DNA of 64,000 nucleotides from the NCBI GenBank assembly GCA_905233165.1, contig CAJODL010000004.1, positions 457,436 to 521,435 on the forward strand, read 5' to 3'. The notes beneath the pieces are model-generated. The model saw only the letters and a program-made list of their open reading frames with translations. It ran no database searches and was not told where the DNA came from. This document shows, piece after piece, positions 14,896 through 23,906 of this stretch (position 1 is the stretch's first letter; each line of letters begins with the position of its first letter). The translations under genes and the position numbers were made by a program. Source of the DNA: an uncultured Prevotella sp. (lineage in GTDB: Bacteria; Bacteroidota; Bacteroidia; Bacteroidales; Bacteroidaceae).

Positions 14896-16878
14896 CTACT
14901 TTATTACATATACTGCGAATGATTTTGCAGGGATGTCAGCATTGAGGGTTGTGCCATCAAGGGTTACCATACCTTCCTGTGGCTTTATCTTCTCAGGATT
15001 CTTGATGGAATTCTCTGCTACCGGGTCGTCACTTGACAGTGAGATAACCTTCACATTCTTGCTTACACCCTTGAGACCCTTCAGCTCTATCATTATCTGC
15101 TGTGTCTGGTCGCTGACATTTGCCACCTTTATATATACAGCCTTCTCTTTCTTATCAACAACAGCTGATGCAGAGAGGCCATTCTGGTCCTCATCGCCTG
15201 CAATAGGCTTGCCATCCATTGTCATAGGAAGTACGTTGGTACCCTTGTAAAGACTGTAGAGTTGCTGTACATAATAAGAGCAGGTCTTGAAGGACTTGAG
15301 GTTGTCATACCATATAGCATCAGGTCTCCACTGCCATCCCTCTACGTGTGCGAAGAGTGGGGCATAGGTAGCCATGTGTACGATGTCGCAGTTGCGCTCG
15401 TATCCTGTCATGAAGGCTGCCTCCATAAGGGCTGCGTTGAAGTGATTCCACTTCTTGCCCTTTCCGTGACAAGCATATTCGCCAGCAAAAACCTTCGGAC
15501 CCTTGCGGTCATAGTTGTCATAGCGATGACGGTTGACCTTATCAAGGAACCAGTCTTCGTTACGATAGAAGTGCTCATCATACAGGTCAACCTTCAGCTC
15601 TTTCATCTTTGGCTGAAGCAGGTCGAACTTCCAACCCTCTGAGTCAGGACCTGTTGTGCCGATATACTTGATTTCCGGGTGCTTCTTCTTTAGAACATCG
15701 AGGAACTTCTTCAGGCGCTCAGTGAAGACAGGATTGTCTTTGTAGTCCCACTGCTCATTACCAATACCCATGAACTTCAGGTTGAATGGTGCTGGGTGTC
15801 CCATATCGGCACGTACCTTTCCCCACTTGGTGTCAGGAGCGCCATTAGCGAACTCTATGAGGTCGAGGGCATCCTGGATGTATGGGTCAAGGTCTTCGAG
15901 AGCAACTGTTTCCTTACCCTTATCTACTGCATTCTGGAACTGACATCCTAATCCGCAGGAAAGGACAGGGAGAGCATCGCATCCGAAGTCCTCACACAAC
16001 TGGAAGAACTCGAAGAATCCCAGTCCGTAGCTCTGGAAGTAGTTAGGGAAATAACGGCTTGTGAAGGTGTAGTGCCAACGGTTTTCGTTGAGAGGACGAT
16101 TCTCAACAGGTCCTACAGTATTCTTCCACTGATAGCGGGTTGCAAGGTCAGTACCCTCTACGATACATCCACCAGGGAAGCGGAAAACACCAGGTTTCAG
16201 GTCAGCAAGAGCCTGTGCCAAATCCTGACGCATACCATTTTCGCGGCCCTTCCATGTCTTTACCGGGAAGAGTGACACATGCTCAACATCTGTTGTTGTC
16301 TTGCTGTCACCCCAAACGCGGATGTGAGCCTTAGCATAAGTGCGCTTAGGTGTGATGATGGCTGTATATTTCTTCCATTCACTGCCGCTGACCTCTACGC
16401 TGCCGCTGCCCAACTTCTGGTCGTCGCTCATAGTGGCATTGTCAACAATGTCGATATACAACTTGGAAGTGCCACCGTTTGGTACACGAGCCCATACAGA
16501 GAAACGATATTCCTCGCCACCCTTTACACCAATGCCAAAGAAACCATGGTTCTCAATCATAGTATGCTTGTCGCTGTGTCCAGAAGGTGCCAGACGAACG
16601 TAATGCGGATTTTTGTCGAAAGGACCATCATCCTTCAGTGAAACCTTGCCAGAGATATCCCAGCCAGCAAAGGCGTTAGGGTACTCGAAAGAGCGGTTCA
16701 TAATCAACTCGGCATAAAGACCTCCATCAGCTGCGTAGTTGATGTCCTCAAAGAAAATACCATACATGGTGCTTTGTACCGGAGCACCTGGTTTTGAGAC
16801 ATTTACCTTCATTTTGTTTATAGCGCCAACATTCAATGCTGCTGCCAAAAGAAAAGAAGAAAGGATTAGTTTTTTCAT
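14896..16878 (-). CDS. Secreted GH51 alpha-L-arabinofuranosidase
   Basis: Releases arabinofuranose from arabinan, arabinoxylan or their oligosaccharides; a signal peptide (MKKLILSSFLLAAALNVGA) sends it to the periplasm. At 660 aa it contains an N-terminal CBM4-like insert (about 60-215) before the TIM barrel. The general acid/base Glu is in GIGNEQWD (Glu375) and the nucleophile Glu in FAGEYAC (Glu467). FRFPGGC and the C-terminal beta-sandwich (ISLSSDDPVAENS...) are also typical. No SusC/D genes are adjacent. It diverges from lemA, with the promoters in the 237-base gap. Confident family; exact substrate not determinable. Confidence 0.93.
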   Translation of the reverse strand: MKKLILSSFLLAAALNVGAINKMKVNVSKPGAPVQSTMYGIFFEDINYAADGGLYAELIMNRSFEYPNAFAGWDISGKVSLKDDGPFDKNPHYVRLAPSGHSDKHTMIENHGFFGIGVKGGEEYRFSVWARVPNGGTSKLYIDIVDNATMSDDQKLGSGSVEVSGSEWKKYTAIITPKRTYAKAHIRVWGDSKTTTDVEHVSLFPVKTWKGRENGMRQDLAQALADLKPGVFRFPGGCIVEGTDLATRYQWKNTVGPVENRPLNENRWHYTFTSRYFPNYFQSYGLGFFEFFQLCEDFGCDALPVLSCGLGCQFQNAVDKGKETVALEDLDPYIQDALDLIEFANGAPDTKWGKVRADMGHPAPFNLKFMGIGNEQWDYKDNPVFTERLKKFLDVLKKKHPEIKYIGTTGPDSEGWKFDLLQPKMKELKVDLYDEHFYRNEDWFLDKVNRHRYDNYDRKGPKVFAGEYACHGKGKKWNHFNAALMEAAFMTGYERNCDIVHMATYAPLFAHVEGWQWRPDAIWYDNLKSFKTCSYYVQQLYSLYKGTNVLPMTMDGKPIAGDEDQNGLSASAVVDKKEKAVYIKVANVSDQTQQIMIELKGLKGVSKNVKVISLSSDDPVAENSIKNPEKIKPQEGMVTLDGTTLNADIPAKSFAVYVIK

Positions 16879-17037
16879 CTTAAAAAATAAATAATATTAA
16901 ATGGTTAGCTTTTGTAGATACAAAATTATCGTGACAAAAGTAATGTTTTTCTTGAAAATGAGCAAGTTTTTTGGCGTTTTTCACTTTATTTAATATAATC
17001 ATAAGTGCTACGAGCATGAAAATTGGCATAAATGTTG

Positions 17038-17045
17038 TATATTTG
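17038..17045 (+). promoter_or_regulatory. -7 element upstream of lemA
   Basis: TATATTTG fits TAnnTTTG and is followed by C, as is common. No convincing TTTG sits 19-21 bases upstream. A family C tract (gtgaaatgtgaaatgtg, 17051-17100) lies between this box and the ATG, so the leader would consist mostly of repeat. Confidence 0.5.
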
Positions 17046-17115
17046 CACGATGTAACGTGAAATGTGAAATGTGTAACGTAAAATGTGAAATGTGAAAATT
17101 TAAAATAAAAAGATT

Positions 17116-17682
17116 ATGTCAACAACAGTTATTGTTCTTATTGTAGTTGCGGTGTTAATTGTCTTATGGTTGGTGGGAGCTTATAACTCTCTGGTAAGAC
17201 TTCGCAACAATCGTGAAAATGCTTTTGCTAACATTGATGTTCAGCTTCAGCAGCGTTATGATCTTGTTCCCCAGCTGGTGAACACAGTAAAGGGCTATGC
17301 TACTCATGAGAAAGAACTCTTGGAGCGCATCACAGCAGCTCGTAGTGCTTGTATGAGTGCTCAGAGTGTGAATGACAAGGTGGCAGCAGACAATATGCTG
17401 TCAAGTGCTTTGGCAGGTTTGAAGGTCAGTGTGGAGAATTATCCTGATCTGAAGGCTAATCAGAACTTCATGCAGCTGCAGAGTGAGTTGGCTGATATAG
17501 AGAACAAACTTGCTGCTGTACGTCGCTTCTTTAACAGTGCTACAAAGGAATTGAACAATTCTGTGCAGTCATTCCCTAATAATCTGATTGCCAACATGTT
17601 CGGATTCCATAAAGAGCCTATGTTCGAAGTGGCACCAGAGCAGCGTGCTGCCATAGAGAAGGCACCAGAGGTGAAGTTTTAA
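17116..17682 (+). CDS. lemA: LemA family membrane protein
   Basis: 188 aa, one N-terminal membrane segment (VIVLIVVAVLIVLWLVGAY) followed by a helical bundle exposed on one side of the membrane. The family hallmark is present: YNSLVRLRNNRENAFANIDV followed by QLQQRYDLVPQLVNTVKGYA. LemA proteins have no settled biochemical role but commonly sit next to an M48 metalloprotease, exactly as here (next gene, 266 bases on). The gap to the protease is filled by a family A tract, so co-transcription is likely but not shown. Start ATG follows a short-word leader. Confidence 0.92.
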   Translation: MSTTVIVLIVVAVLIVLWLVGAYNSLVRLRNNRENAFANIDVQLQQRYDLVPQLVNTVKGYATHEKELLERITAARSACMSAQSVNDKVAADNMLSSALAGLKVSVENYPDLKANQNFMQLQSELADIENKLAAVRRFFNSATKELNNSVQSFPNNLIANMFGFHKEPMFEVAPEQRAAIEKAPEVKF

Positions 17683-17695
17683 ATGTGAAAGGTGA

Positions 17696-17940
17696 GAAAT
17701 AAGAGCTAAGAACTAAGAGCTAAGAACTAAGAACTAAGAGCTAAGAGCGAAGAACTAAGAGCGAAGAACTAAGAGCGAAGAACTAAGAGCGAAGAGCTAA
17801 GAGCGAAGAACTAAGAGCGAAGAACTAAGAGCGAAGAACTAAGAGCGAAGAGCTATTGAAACCTGAGAAATAAGAGCTAAGAGCGAAGAACTAAGAGCGA
17901 AGAGCTATTGAAAGGTGAAACTTGAAACTAAGAATTAAAA
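17696..17940. repeat. Family A tract between lemA and the M48 protease
   Basis: More than 200 bases dominated by alternating gaactaa and gagcgaa words, more regular than elsewhere, with gtgaaacttgaaac words at the end. Confidence 0.9.
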
Positions 17941-17948
17941 GTTAAAGC

Positions 17949-18944
17949 GTGAAATACGTTGGAATACAAACTCAGATAGACAGGAACAATAGGATGAGCT
18001 TCCTATTGCTCCTGCTCTTTCCGTGCATCTTGCTGGGCATGGTGTATGTGTTTTTAGCAATCGTTAATTATCTTAATGGCGGTTACTATAACAATGCAGG
18101 AGAATGGGTTAATGAGGTATCATGGCAGGAGGTGAATATGTATTTCCTTGGTGCCCTTCCTTGGGTTATCATTGGAGTGGGAATATGGTTCGCCATAGCA
18201 TATTTTGCAAACACCTCTATGATAGCCCATGCTACCAATGCACGTCCTTTGGAGCGTCGTGAGAATCCACGAGTATATAACATCGTCGAGAACCTTTGCA
18301 TGACATGTGGAATGGATATGCCACAGATAAATGTAGTACATGACGATATGCTGAACGCCTTTGCTTCTGGCATCAACAAGAAGACATATACAGTAACTGT
18401 TACAACGGGATTGCTGAATATTCTGAATGATGAAGAACTGGCAGGAGTAATAGGCCACGAGCTGACACATATACGTAACAGAGATACACGACTGCTGATT
18501 ACCTCTATCATCTTTGTGGGAATAGTATCTACCATAATGAGTATGGTGATGCGAATGATGTTCAACCATATTATGTTCAGTGGAGGTAACAGGGACAGAC
18601 GCAATAATGGTGCTGGAACAATAGTGATAATGCTTGTGGGCCTTGTATGTAGTGCTATAGCATATTTCTTCACTTTACTGACCCGTTTTGCCATCAGCCG
18701 TAAACGTGAGTATATGGCAGACGCAGGTGGTGCAGAGTTGTGTGGTAACCCATTAGCTCTGGCGTCAGCACTGAAAAAAATCAGCGGTGCTCCCGGATTG
18801 CAGGATGTAGAGCGTGAGGACGTGGCACAACTATTTATCGTTAAGCCACACGCTTTCAGTAGTGGTCTTCAGGGATTCTTTAACAGCATGTTTGCTACAC
18901 ACCCTGAGACATCGAAACGTATTCAAATATTAGAGCAATTCTAA
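17949..18944 (+). CDS. htpX: M48-family membrane metalloprotease, HtpX-like
   Basis: Integral inner-membrane zinc protease that degrades damaged membrane proteins. Two N-terminal membrane segments (FLLLLLFPCILLGMVYVFLA; WVIIGVGIWFAIAYFA), then VVHDDMLNAFASGI, the zinc motif HELTH (His170, Glu171, His174) and the third ligand Glu in REYMAD (about 254), with two further membrane segments between them. The start is GTG at 17949; no ATG is better placed. The next gene begins one base after its stop codon, so the two are translated together. Called HtpX-like because several M48B subfamilies share this plan. Confidence 0.88.
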   Translation: MKYVGIQTQIDRNNRMSFLLLLLFPCILLGMVYVFLAIVNYLNGGYYNNAGEWVNEVSWQEVNMYFLGALPWVIIGVGIWFAIAYFANTSMIAHATNARPLERRENPRVYNIVENLCMTCGMDMPQINVVHDDMLNAFASGINKKTYTVTVTTGLLNILNDEELAGVIGHELTHIRNRDTRLLITSIIFVGIVSTIMSMVMRMMFNHIMFSGGNRDRRNNGAGTIVIMLVGLVCSAIAYFFTLLTRFAISRKREYMADAGGAELCGNPLALASALKKISGAPGLQDVEREDVAQLFIVKPHAFSSGLQGFFNSMFATHPETSKRIQILEQF

Positions 18945-19574
18945 TTGAAGAAGTTATATTCAAAATACGATAAGACAAAGATAAAAGATCTTCCGAGGGT
19001 TGTCTTTAAAGGACGCATCGTGGTGATTCTTACAGAGGCGGAGGCTAATAAGGCTGTCAGCTATCTCATGAAGGCTGACATATTAGGCTTTGATACTGAG
19101 ACACGCCCAAGTTTTACGAAGGGACATCAGAATAAGGTGTCATTGTTACAGGTCAGTACCCATGATACCTGTTTTCTGTTCCGCCTGAACAGATTTGGCC
19201 TCTGTCCTGCCATCAAAAAGCTTCTTGAGACGAAAAAGGTAAAGAAGATAGGACTCTCTTGGGATGATGATGTGCGTCAACTGAAAGCATTGGGGAATTT
19301 CAAGCCGCAGGGATTCTTTGAACTGCAGGATCACATGCTGGAATTGGGTATTGAAGATACCAGCCTCGCAAAACTATATGCAAATATCTTTGGACAAAGG
19401 ATTTCGAAGCGCGAGCAACTATCCAATTGGGAATCTGATGTGCTAAGCACGAAACAGCAGGACTATGCTGCTACTGATGCATGGGCATGTATCATGCTGT
19501 ATGAGGAGTATATGCGCCTGAAGGAGACGAAAGATTATTTTTTGGAGATAGTTAACGAAAATGATAACGGTTAA
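18945..19574 (+). CDS. RNase D-like 3'-5' exonuclease (DEDDy)
   Basis: The 209-aa catalytic domain alone, without HRDC domains. DEDDy motifs: FDTETRP (motif I), GLSWDDDVRQL (motif II) and YAATDAWACIMLYE (motif III, Tyr plus Asp). It probably trims RNA or single-stranded DNA; the substrate is unknown. The start is TTG directly after the protease stop. The last codons (Asp-Asn-Gly) and TAA stop lie in an acggttaacggttaaagg tract, one of several genes closed by a repeat. The next gene, an rRNA methyltransferase, follows after 27 bases of this tract. Confidence 0.85.
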   Translation: MKKLYSKYDKTKIKDLPRVVFKGRIVVILTEAEANKAVSYLMKADILGFDTETRPSFTKGHQNKVSLLQVSTHDTCFLFRLNRFGLCPAIKKLLETKKVKKIGLSWDDDVRQLKALGNFKPQGFFELQDHMLELGIEDTSLAKLYANIFGQRISKREQLSNWESDVLSTKQQDYAATDAWACIMLYEEYMRLKETKDYFLEIVNENDNG

Positions 19575-19598
19575 CGGTTAAAGGTTAAAGGTTAAATA
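19562..19598. repeat. ggttaaagg tract
   Basis: gataacggttaacggttaaa and ggttaaaggttaaat words overlap the stop codon of the exonuclease gene. Confidence 0.75.
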
Positions 19599-19601
19599 GG
19601 A

Positions 19602-20801
19602 ATGTCGTTATTAAAGAAGGTATATTTACGAAGGGGGAAGGAAGAATCCCTGAAACGTTTTCACCCATGGGTGTTCTCAGGTGCCATAGAACGTATGGAT
19701 GATGGCATAGAGGAGGGCGATATTGTAGATGTTATCACGCATTATGGTGACTTTATAGCACGTGGACATTTCCAGCGTGGCTCTATCATGGTGCGCATAT
19801 TAACCTTTGACGACGAACCTATCGATGAAGGATATTGGCAACAGAGACTCAGTGTAGCCCTTGATGTGCGACGCAGAATGAATTTTGGCGCACAAACCGA
19901 TGCCTATCGTTTAGTTCATGGAGAGGGTGACTGTCTGCCAGGACTGATAATAGATATATATGGTAAGACTGCTGTGATGCAGGCTCACTCAATAGGTATG
20001 CATGTCTGTCGCAAGGAGATAGGAAAGGCCCTGATGGCTGTTCTGTCTGACAAAATCGAGAATGTGTATTACAAGAGTGAGATGACGTTACCATTTAAGG
20101 AAGAGGTTGTCAATGGTTTCTTGTATGGAGAAACCAAAGATGATATCGCCATTGAGAATGGTTTGAAATTCCATGTTGACTGGTTGCGTGGACAGAAGAC
20201 AGGGTTCTTTGTAGATCAACGCGAGAATCGTGCTTTGCTCGAAAAATATTCAGCCGGCAGGCGAGTACTAAATATGTTCTGCTATACAGGTGGATTCTCA
20301 TTCTATGCCATGAGGGGTGGGGCAGAAGTGGTACATTCTGTTGACTCGTCAGAGAAAGCTATTGCGTTGACAAACAGTAATGTAGAACTGAATTTCCCCA
20401 ATGACACCAGACATAAGGCCTTCTGCGAGGATGCTTTTAAATTTCTGTCAAACATCCCAGATGGCAACAACCCCAACAGCCAATCCCCATACGACCTTAT
20501 AATTCTTGACCCTCCAGCATTTGCAAAACACAGGGGTGCATTACATAACGCCCTAAAGGGTTACACACGCCTTAATGCAAAGGCAATGGAGAAGATTGCT
20601 CCAGGAGGAATACTCTTTACCTTCTCTTGTTCGCAGGTCGTTACAAAGGATAATTTCAGGAATGCCATATTTACTGCTGCAGCACAAAGTGGTAGGAAGA
20701 TAAGAATTCTTCATCAGCTCCATCAGCCTGCAGACCATCCAATAAATATATACCATCCAGAAGGAGAATATCTCAAAGGATTGGTTCTATACATAGAATG
20801 A
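19602..20801 (+). CDS. rlmI: RlmI-like 23S rRNA m5C methyltransferase
   Basis: S-adenosylmethionine-dependent methyltransferase of the RlmI/RlmK family, expected to modify a cytosine of 23S rRNA. A PUA RNA-binding domain occupies the first ~75 residues (KRFHPWVFSGAIERMDDG). The family's central region has GQKTGFFVDQRENR, the SAM motif LNMFCYTGGFSFYAMRGGA, and the catalytic DPPAFAK motif; TFSCSQVV near the end holds a conserved Cys. The length (399 aa) is normal. It overlaps tilS by four bases (ATGA), so the two RNA-modification genes are coupled. The symbol is by family; the exact target position is not proven. Confidence 0.87.
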   Translation: MSLLKKVYLRRGKEESLKRFHPWVFSGAIERMDDGIEEGDIVDVITHYGDFIARGHFQRGSIMVRILTFDDEPIDEGYWQQRLSVALDVRRRMNFGAQTDAYRLVHGEGDCLPGLIIDIYGKTAVMQAHSIGMHVCRKEIGKALMAVLSDKIENVYYKSEMTLPFKEEVVNGFLYGETKDDIAIENGLKFHVDWLRGQKTGFFVDQRENRALLEKYSAGRRVLNMFCYTGGFSFYAMRGGAEVVHSVDSSEKAIALTNSNVELNFPNDTRHKAFCEDAFKFLSNIPDGNNPNSQSPYDLIILDPPAFAKHRGALHNALKGYTRLNAKAMEKIAPGGILFTFSCSQVVTKDNFRNAIFTAAAQSGRKIRILHQLHQPADHPINIYHPEGEYLKGLVLYIE

Positions 20802-21898
20802 AAATTGTAGCATTATCAGGCGGTGCCGATTCTGTATGTCTTCTTTTGAAAACCCTTGAGAAAGGAGATGCGGTAGAGGCATTGCATTGCAATTTCCATT
20901 TACGTGGTGACGAGAGTGACCGCGATGAGAACTTCTGTCGTAATCTTTGTGAGAAGAACAATGTACCATTGCACGTTAAACATTTTGATACTAACGCTTA
21001 TGCCAAAGAACATAAGGTGAGTATTGAGATGGCAGCGCGTGAGTTGCGCTATGCGTGGTTTGAGGAAATGCGCCAGAAGCTAAATGCAGAAGAGATTCTT
21101 GTGGCACATCATCAGGATGACAATATAGAAACCATGCTGATGAATTTGATGCGAGGAACAGGAATAACTGGTTTGACAGGCATGAAACATCGCAATGGGT
21201 ATATCGTACGCCCATTGCTTGATATGTCCCGTCAGGAGATTCTCGACTATCTGGCTCTTAAAAAGCAGGACTATATTACAGACAGCACCAATTTGGAGAC
21301 AGACGCCATTCGTAATAAGATAAGGCTGCAATTACTGCCCCTTATGGAAGATATATTTCCTGCTGTACGCAAAAATCTTGCAAAGACGATGCGTTTTCTG
21401 CAGGAGGCTGAAACAGTCGTGAATGGTGGAGAATCTGCAGAACTCGATATTTTTAAGGCCCTAAAACCATTGGGCTTTACCTCAAAACAGATAGAAGCTA
21501 TTGCCAAAGGAAAATGGAAAGCAGAACGTCTCAAGATGTCTGATGGTAAGGAGTGCGGACAATTAGAGGTTCGTTCCTATCCTAAAGGCAATGATTTTAA
21601 ACCCAGCAAGGAACCTTTTGTTGCCACTCTGGATGCTGACAAGGTGGTCACTCCATTGGTAATTCGCCACATTCAGCAGGGAGACCGCTTTAAGCCCTAT
21701 GGTATGAAAGGATGCTCAAAACTAATCAGTGATTTCCTGACAGATAAGAAAATCAATGTGGATGAGAGGCTGGAGCAATGTGTTGTGTGTGATGCCAAAG
21801 GAGAGATTATCTGGTTACCAGGGCATCGCATAAGTCATAGCGTAGCTTGCTCCGATAATACAATAAACATTCTTGAGCTGCGTTATTCTAACATATGA
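20798..21898 (+). CDS. tilS: tRNA(Ile)-lysidine synthase
   Basis: Adds lysine to C34 of the CAU-anticodon isoleucine tRNA, changing both decoding and charging. The ATP-binding PP-loop SGGADSV is at residues 7-13, with HCNFHLRGDESDRD and LVAHHQDDNIETMLMNLMRG as further family signatures. The C-terminal TilS domain is present (GDRFKPYGMKGCSKLISDFL). The protein begins only five residues before the PP-loop, so the ATG at 20798 is a minimal N-terminus. It overlaps both neighbours by four bases, indicating one operon from the exonuclease through the lipoprotein. Confidence 0.95.
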   Translation: MKIVALSGGADSVCLLLKTLEKGDAVEALHCNFHLRGDESDRDENFCRNLCEKNNVPLHVKHFDTNAYAKEHKVSIEMAARELRYAWFEEMRQKLNAEEILVAHHQDDNIETMLMNLMRGTGITGLTGMKHRNGYIVRPLLDMSRQEILDYLALKKQDYITDSTNLETDAIRNKIRLQLLPLMEDIFPAVRKNLAKTMRFLQEAETVVNGGESAELDIFKALKPLGFTSKQIEAIAKGKWKAERLKMSDGKECGQLEVRSYPKGNDFKPSKEPFVATLDADKVVTPLVIRHIQQGDRFKPYGMKGCSKLISDFLTDKKINVDERLEQCVVCDAKGEIIWLPGHRISHSVACSDNTINILELRYSNI

Positions 21899-23373
21899 AG
21901 TGTATAAGAATAATCATATCTATAGTAGCATTCTTCTGTGCGTCTTTGTCTTTCGTTTCCTGCAACGATAAAGACACATTCGGGTCAGGATCACTGACAT
22001 TCGAAAAGGGTGTGTTGTCATTAGATACCTGTTTCTCAACTGTTCCTACGCCACACAAAACCCTTATGGTGTATAACAATAGTGGTGATGGTATCCGTAT
22101 TTCGAGAGTTTATCTTGAAAAGATGAATCAGACAGGTTTCAGGGTGAATGTCAATGGCTCTTATCTTGGAAGCGATGCAGGTTTTCAGGTTAATGATATG
22201 GAATTGAGAGAAGGAGACTCTCTTCGTGTCTTTGTTGAATTGACATCAAGGAATAATGGTGATAATATTCCAAAACTTGTTGAAGACCGCCTGATGTTCC
22301 AGTTGGAGAATGGTACTGTTCAGTATGTTACCCTTAATGCCTATTCTTGGGATGCTATTCTTATGAAGAATGCTACTCTCAAAGAAGATTCTGTCATCAG
22401 TAATGTCAAAGGAAAACCAGTAGTTGTATATGGTACGCTTACTGTTGATACCAACGCCGTTGTCACTATAGCCAAGGGCACTACGATGTATTTTCATTCA
22501 GATGCCGGCATAGATGTTAAGGGTACTCTCAAGATAGAGGGCCAGAAGAATGAAGAAAACAAGAAAAATGAGGTAACGCTGAGGTGTGACCGTCTTGACA
22601 GAATGGTTTCAAACCTTACCTATGATAATAACCCAGGTCAGTGGGGCGGCATACATTTCTATGATATTTCACATGACAATTCCTTTGACTATGTAGATAT
22701 CCATGGAGCAACAAATGCCGTAGTATGCGACTCTGCAAAGAATCAAGACCAGACAAAGCTCACCCTGAAACATGCCACAATACATAACGCAAAAGGTGTT
22801 GGACTTGAAGCTACATCATGCAAGATTGTTATGGAGAATACCCAAATCAGTAATACCTTTGACGATTGTGTAAAGCTGTTAGGTGGAGATGTTACAATGA
22901 CACATTGTACCATAGCACAGTATTATCCATTCGATTCTGCAAGAGGCGCGGCATTGTCTTTCCTTAATAAGCGTGATGACTGGAAGTATCCGCTTACCTT
23001 ACGAGTATATAACAGCCTTATAAAAGGATACGCTGATGATGTTATGCTGTGGAGTGAGAATAAAGATGGTGAGGAAAAACTAAATGCTACTTTCAATACC
23101 TGTATTCTGCGTACTGCTTCAACTCCAGATTATCAGTATATGTTTGAGAACTGTATCTTTGAGGATGTGAATAATACAGACTTCTCACCTGAAAACAGCT
23201 TCGTATTGTTTGATACTTATAACTTCTTCTACAACTTTACTCCAAAGGAGAATACTCTTCCTGTATCAAAAGCAAATGCGAACTTTACTTTTACTACAGA
23301 TCGTAACGGTAATGAACGATATGCAGACATGACACATGATATAGGTTGCTTCGAAACTGTTAAGAAACCTTAA
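21895..23373 (+). CDS. Lipoprotein with right-handed beta-helix
   Basis: Signal peptide with lipobox FVSC (Cys23), so an anchored cell-envelope protein. After an N-terminal beta domain (about 25-150), residues ~160-480 form parallel beta-helix repeats: VVVYGTLTVDTNAVVTIAKG, MYFHSDAGIDVKGTLKIEG, then WGGIHFYD and LTLKHATIHNAKGVGLE. This fold is found in pectate lyases and adhesins, but no catalytic residues are recognisable. It is a conserved Bacteroidales family of unknown role, and ends in DIGCFE. Coupled to tilS by an ATGA overlap, an unexpected partner for a tRNA enzyme. Confidence 0.8.
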   Translation: MKCIRIIISIVAFFCASLSFVSCNDKDTFGSGSLTFEKGVLSLDTCFSTVPTPHKTLMVYNNSGDGIRISRVYLEKMNQTGFRVNVNGSYLGSDAGFQVNDMELREGDSLRVFVELTSRNNGDNIPKLVEDRLMFQLENGTVQYVTLNAYSWDAILMKNATLKEDSVISNVKGKPVVVYGTLTVDTNAVVTIAKGTTMYFHSDAGIDVKGTLKIEGQKNEENKKNEVTLRCDRLDRMVSNLTYDNNPGQWGGIHFYDISHDNSFDYVDIHGATNAVVCDSAKNQDQTKLTLKHATIHNAKGVGLEATSCKIVMENTQISNTFDDCVKLLGGDVTMTHCTIAQYYPFDSARGAALSFLNKRDDWKYPLTLRVYNSLIKGYADDVMLWSENKDGEEKLNATFNTCILRTASTPDYQYMFENCIFEDVNNTDFSPENSFVLFDTYNFFYNFTPKENTLPVSKANANFTFTTDRNGNERYADMTHDIGCFETVKKP

Positions 23374-23411
23374 AACTATCTTCCTTCTTTCTCTTTTACA
23401 GTCATATCTCC

Positions 23412-23441
23412 TTTGTCTTCCAATTTTTTTTTGTACCTTTG
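23412..23441 (+). promoter_or_regulatory. Promoter of the HU-rng operon
   Basis: TTTG at 23412-23415 and TACCTTTG at 23434-23441, spaced by 18 bases, a near-perfect Bacteroidota housekeeping promoter. The predicted leader is about 30 bases. Confidence 0.8.
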
Positions 23442-23473
23442 CAGCCGAAATTAAAAAAATACTACAAAAAAAT

Positions 23474-23770
23474 ATGACAAAATTAGATATTGTCAATGAA
23501 ATATCCACTCTTACGGGAGTACAGAAGACAGATGTCTCAGTATGTGTGGAAGCTTTTATGAAGGTTGTAAAGGATGCAATGTGTGAAGAGGAAAATGTTT
23601 ATCTCCGTGGCTTTGGCACTTTCGTTGTCAAGAAACGTGCACAGAAGATTGGACGTAACATAACAAAGAATACCTCTGTTGTAGTTCCTGCACACAACTA
23701 TCCAGGTTTCAAGCCTGCGAAGAGTTTTCAGCAACGCATGAAAGGTGAAGATGTAACAGCAAAAGATTAA
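23474..23770 (+). CDS. HU/IHF-family DNA-binding protein
   Basis: Small nucleoid protein, 98 aa. It has the helical dimerisation half (MTKLDIVNEISTLTGVQKTD, VEAFMKVVKDAM) and then the beta-arm region NVYLRGFGTFVVKKRAQKIG ... PAHNYPGFKPAKSF. The arm carries NYPGFKP in place of the usual NPxTG-type tip. It is the first gene of an operon with a 29-aa basic protein and RNase G, an arrangement I recall as common in Bacteroidales. Confidence 0.93.
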   Translation: MTKLDIVNEISTLTGVQKTDVSVCVEAFMKVVKDAMCEEENVYLRGFGTFVVKKRAQKIGRNITKNTSVVVPAHNYPGFKPAKSFQQRMKGEDVTAKD

Positions 23771-23791
23771 TTTCTTAAAATATTTATTATT

Positions 23792-23881
23792 ATGCCAAAC
23801 GGAAAAAAGAAAAAGGGCCACAAGATGGCTACTCACAAGCGTAAAAAAAGACTGAGAAAGAATCGTCATAAGAGCAAATAA
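23792..23881 (+). CDS. Very basic 29-aa protein, probable small ribosomal protein
   Basis: Reads MPNGKKKKGHKMATHKRKKR and ends RLRKNRHKSK; more than half the residues are Lys, Arg or His. It is preceded by a typical AT-rich start region and sits 21 bases after HU and 25 bases before rng in the same direction. From memory this resembles the Bacteroidota-specific ribosomal protein bL38 described in Flavobacterium ribosomes, but I cannot verify that; the coding call rests on position, clean start and stop, and strongly biased composition. It is easily missed because of its size. Confidence 0.7.
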   Translation: MPNGKKKKGHKMATHKRKKRLRKNRHKSK

Positions 23882-23906
23882 TTAGTTTAATAAAACGAAC
23901 TAACTC

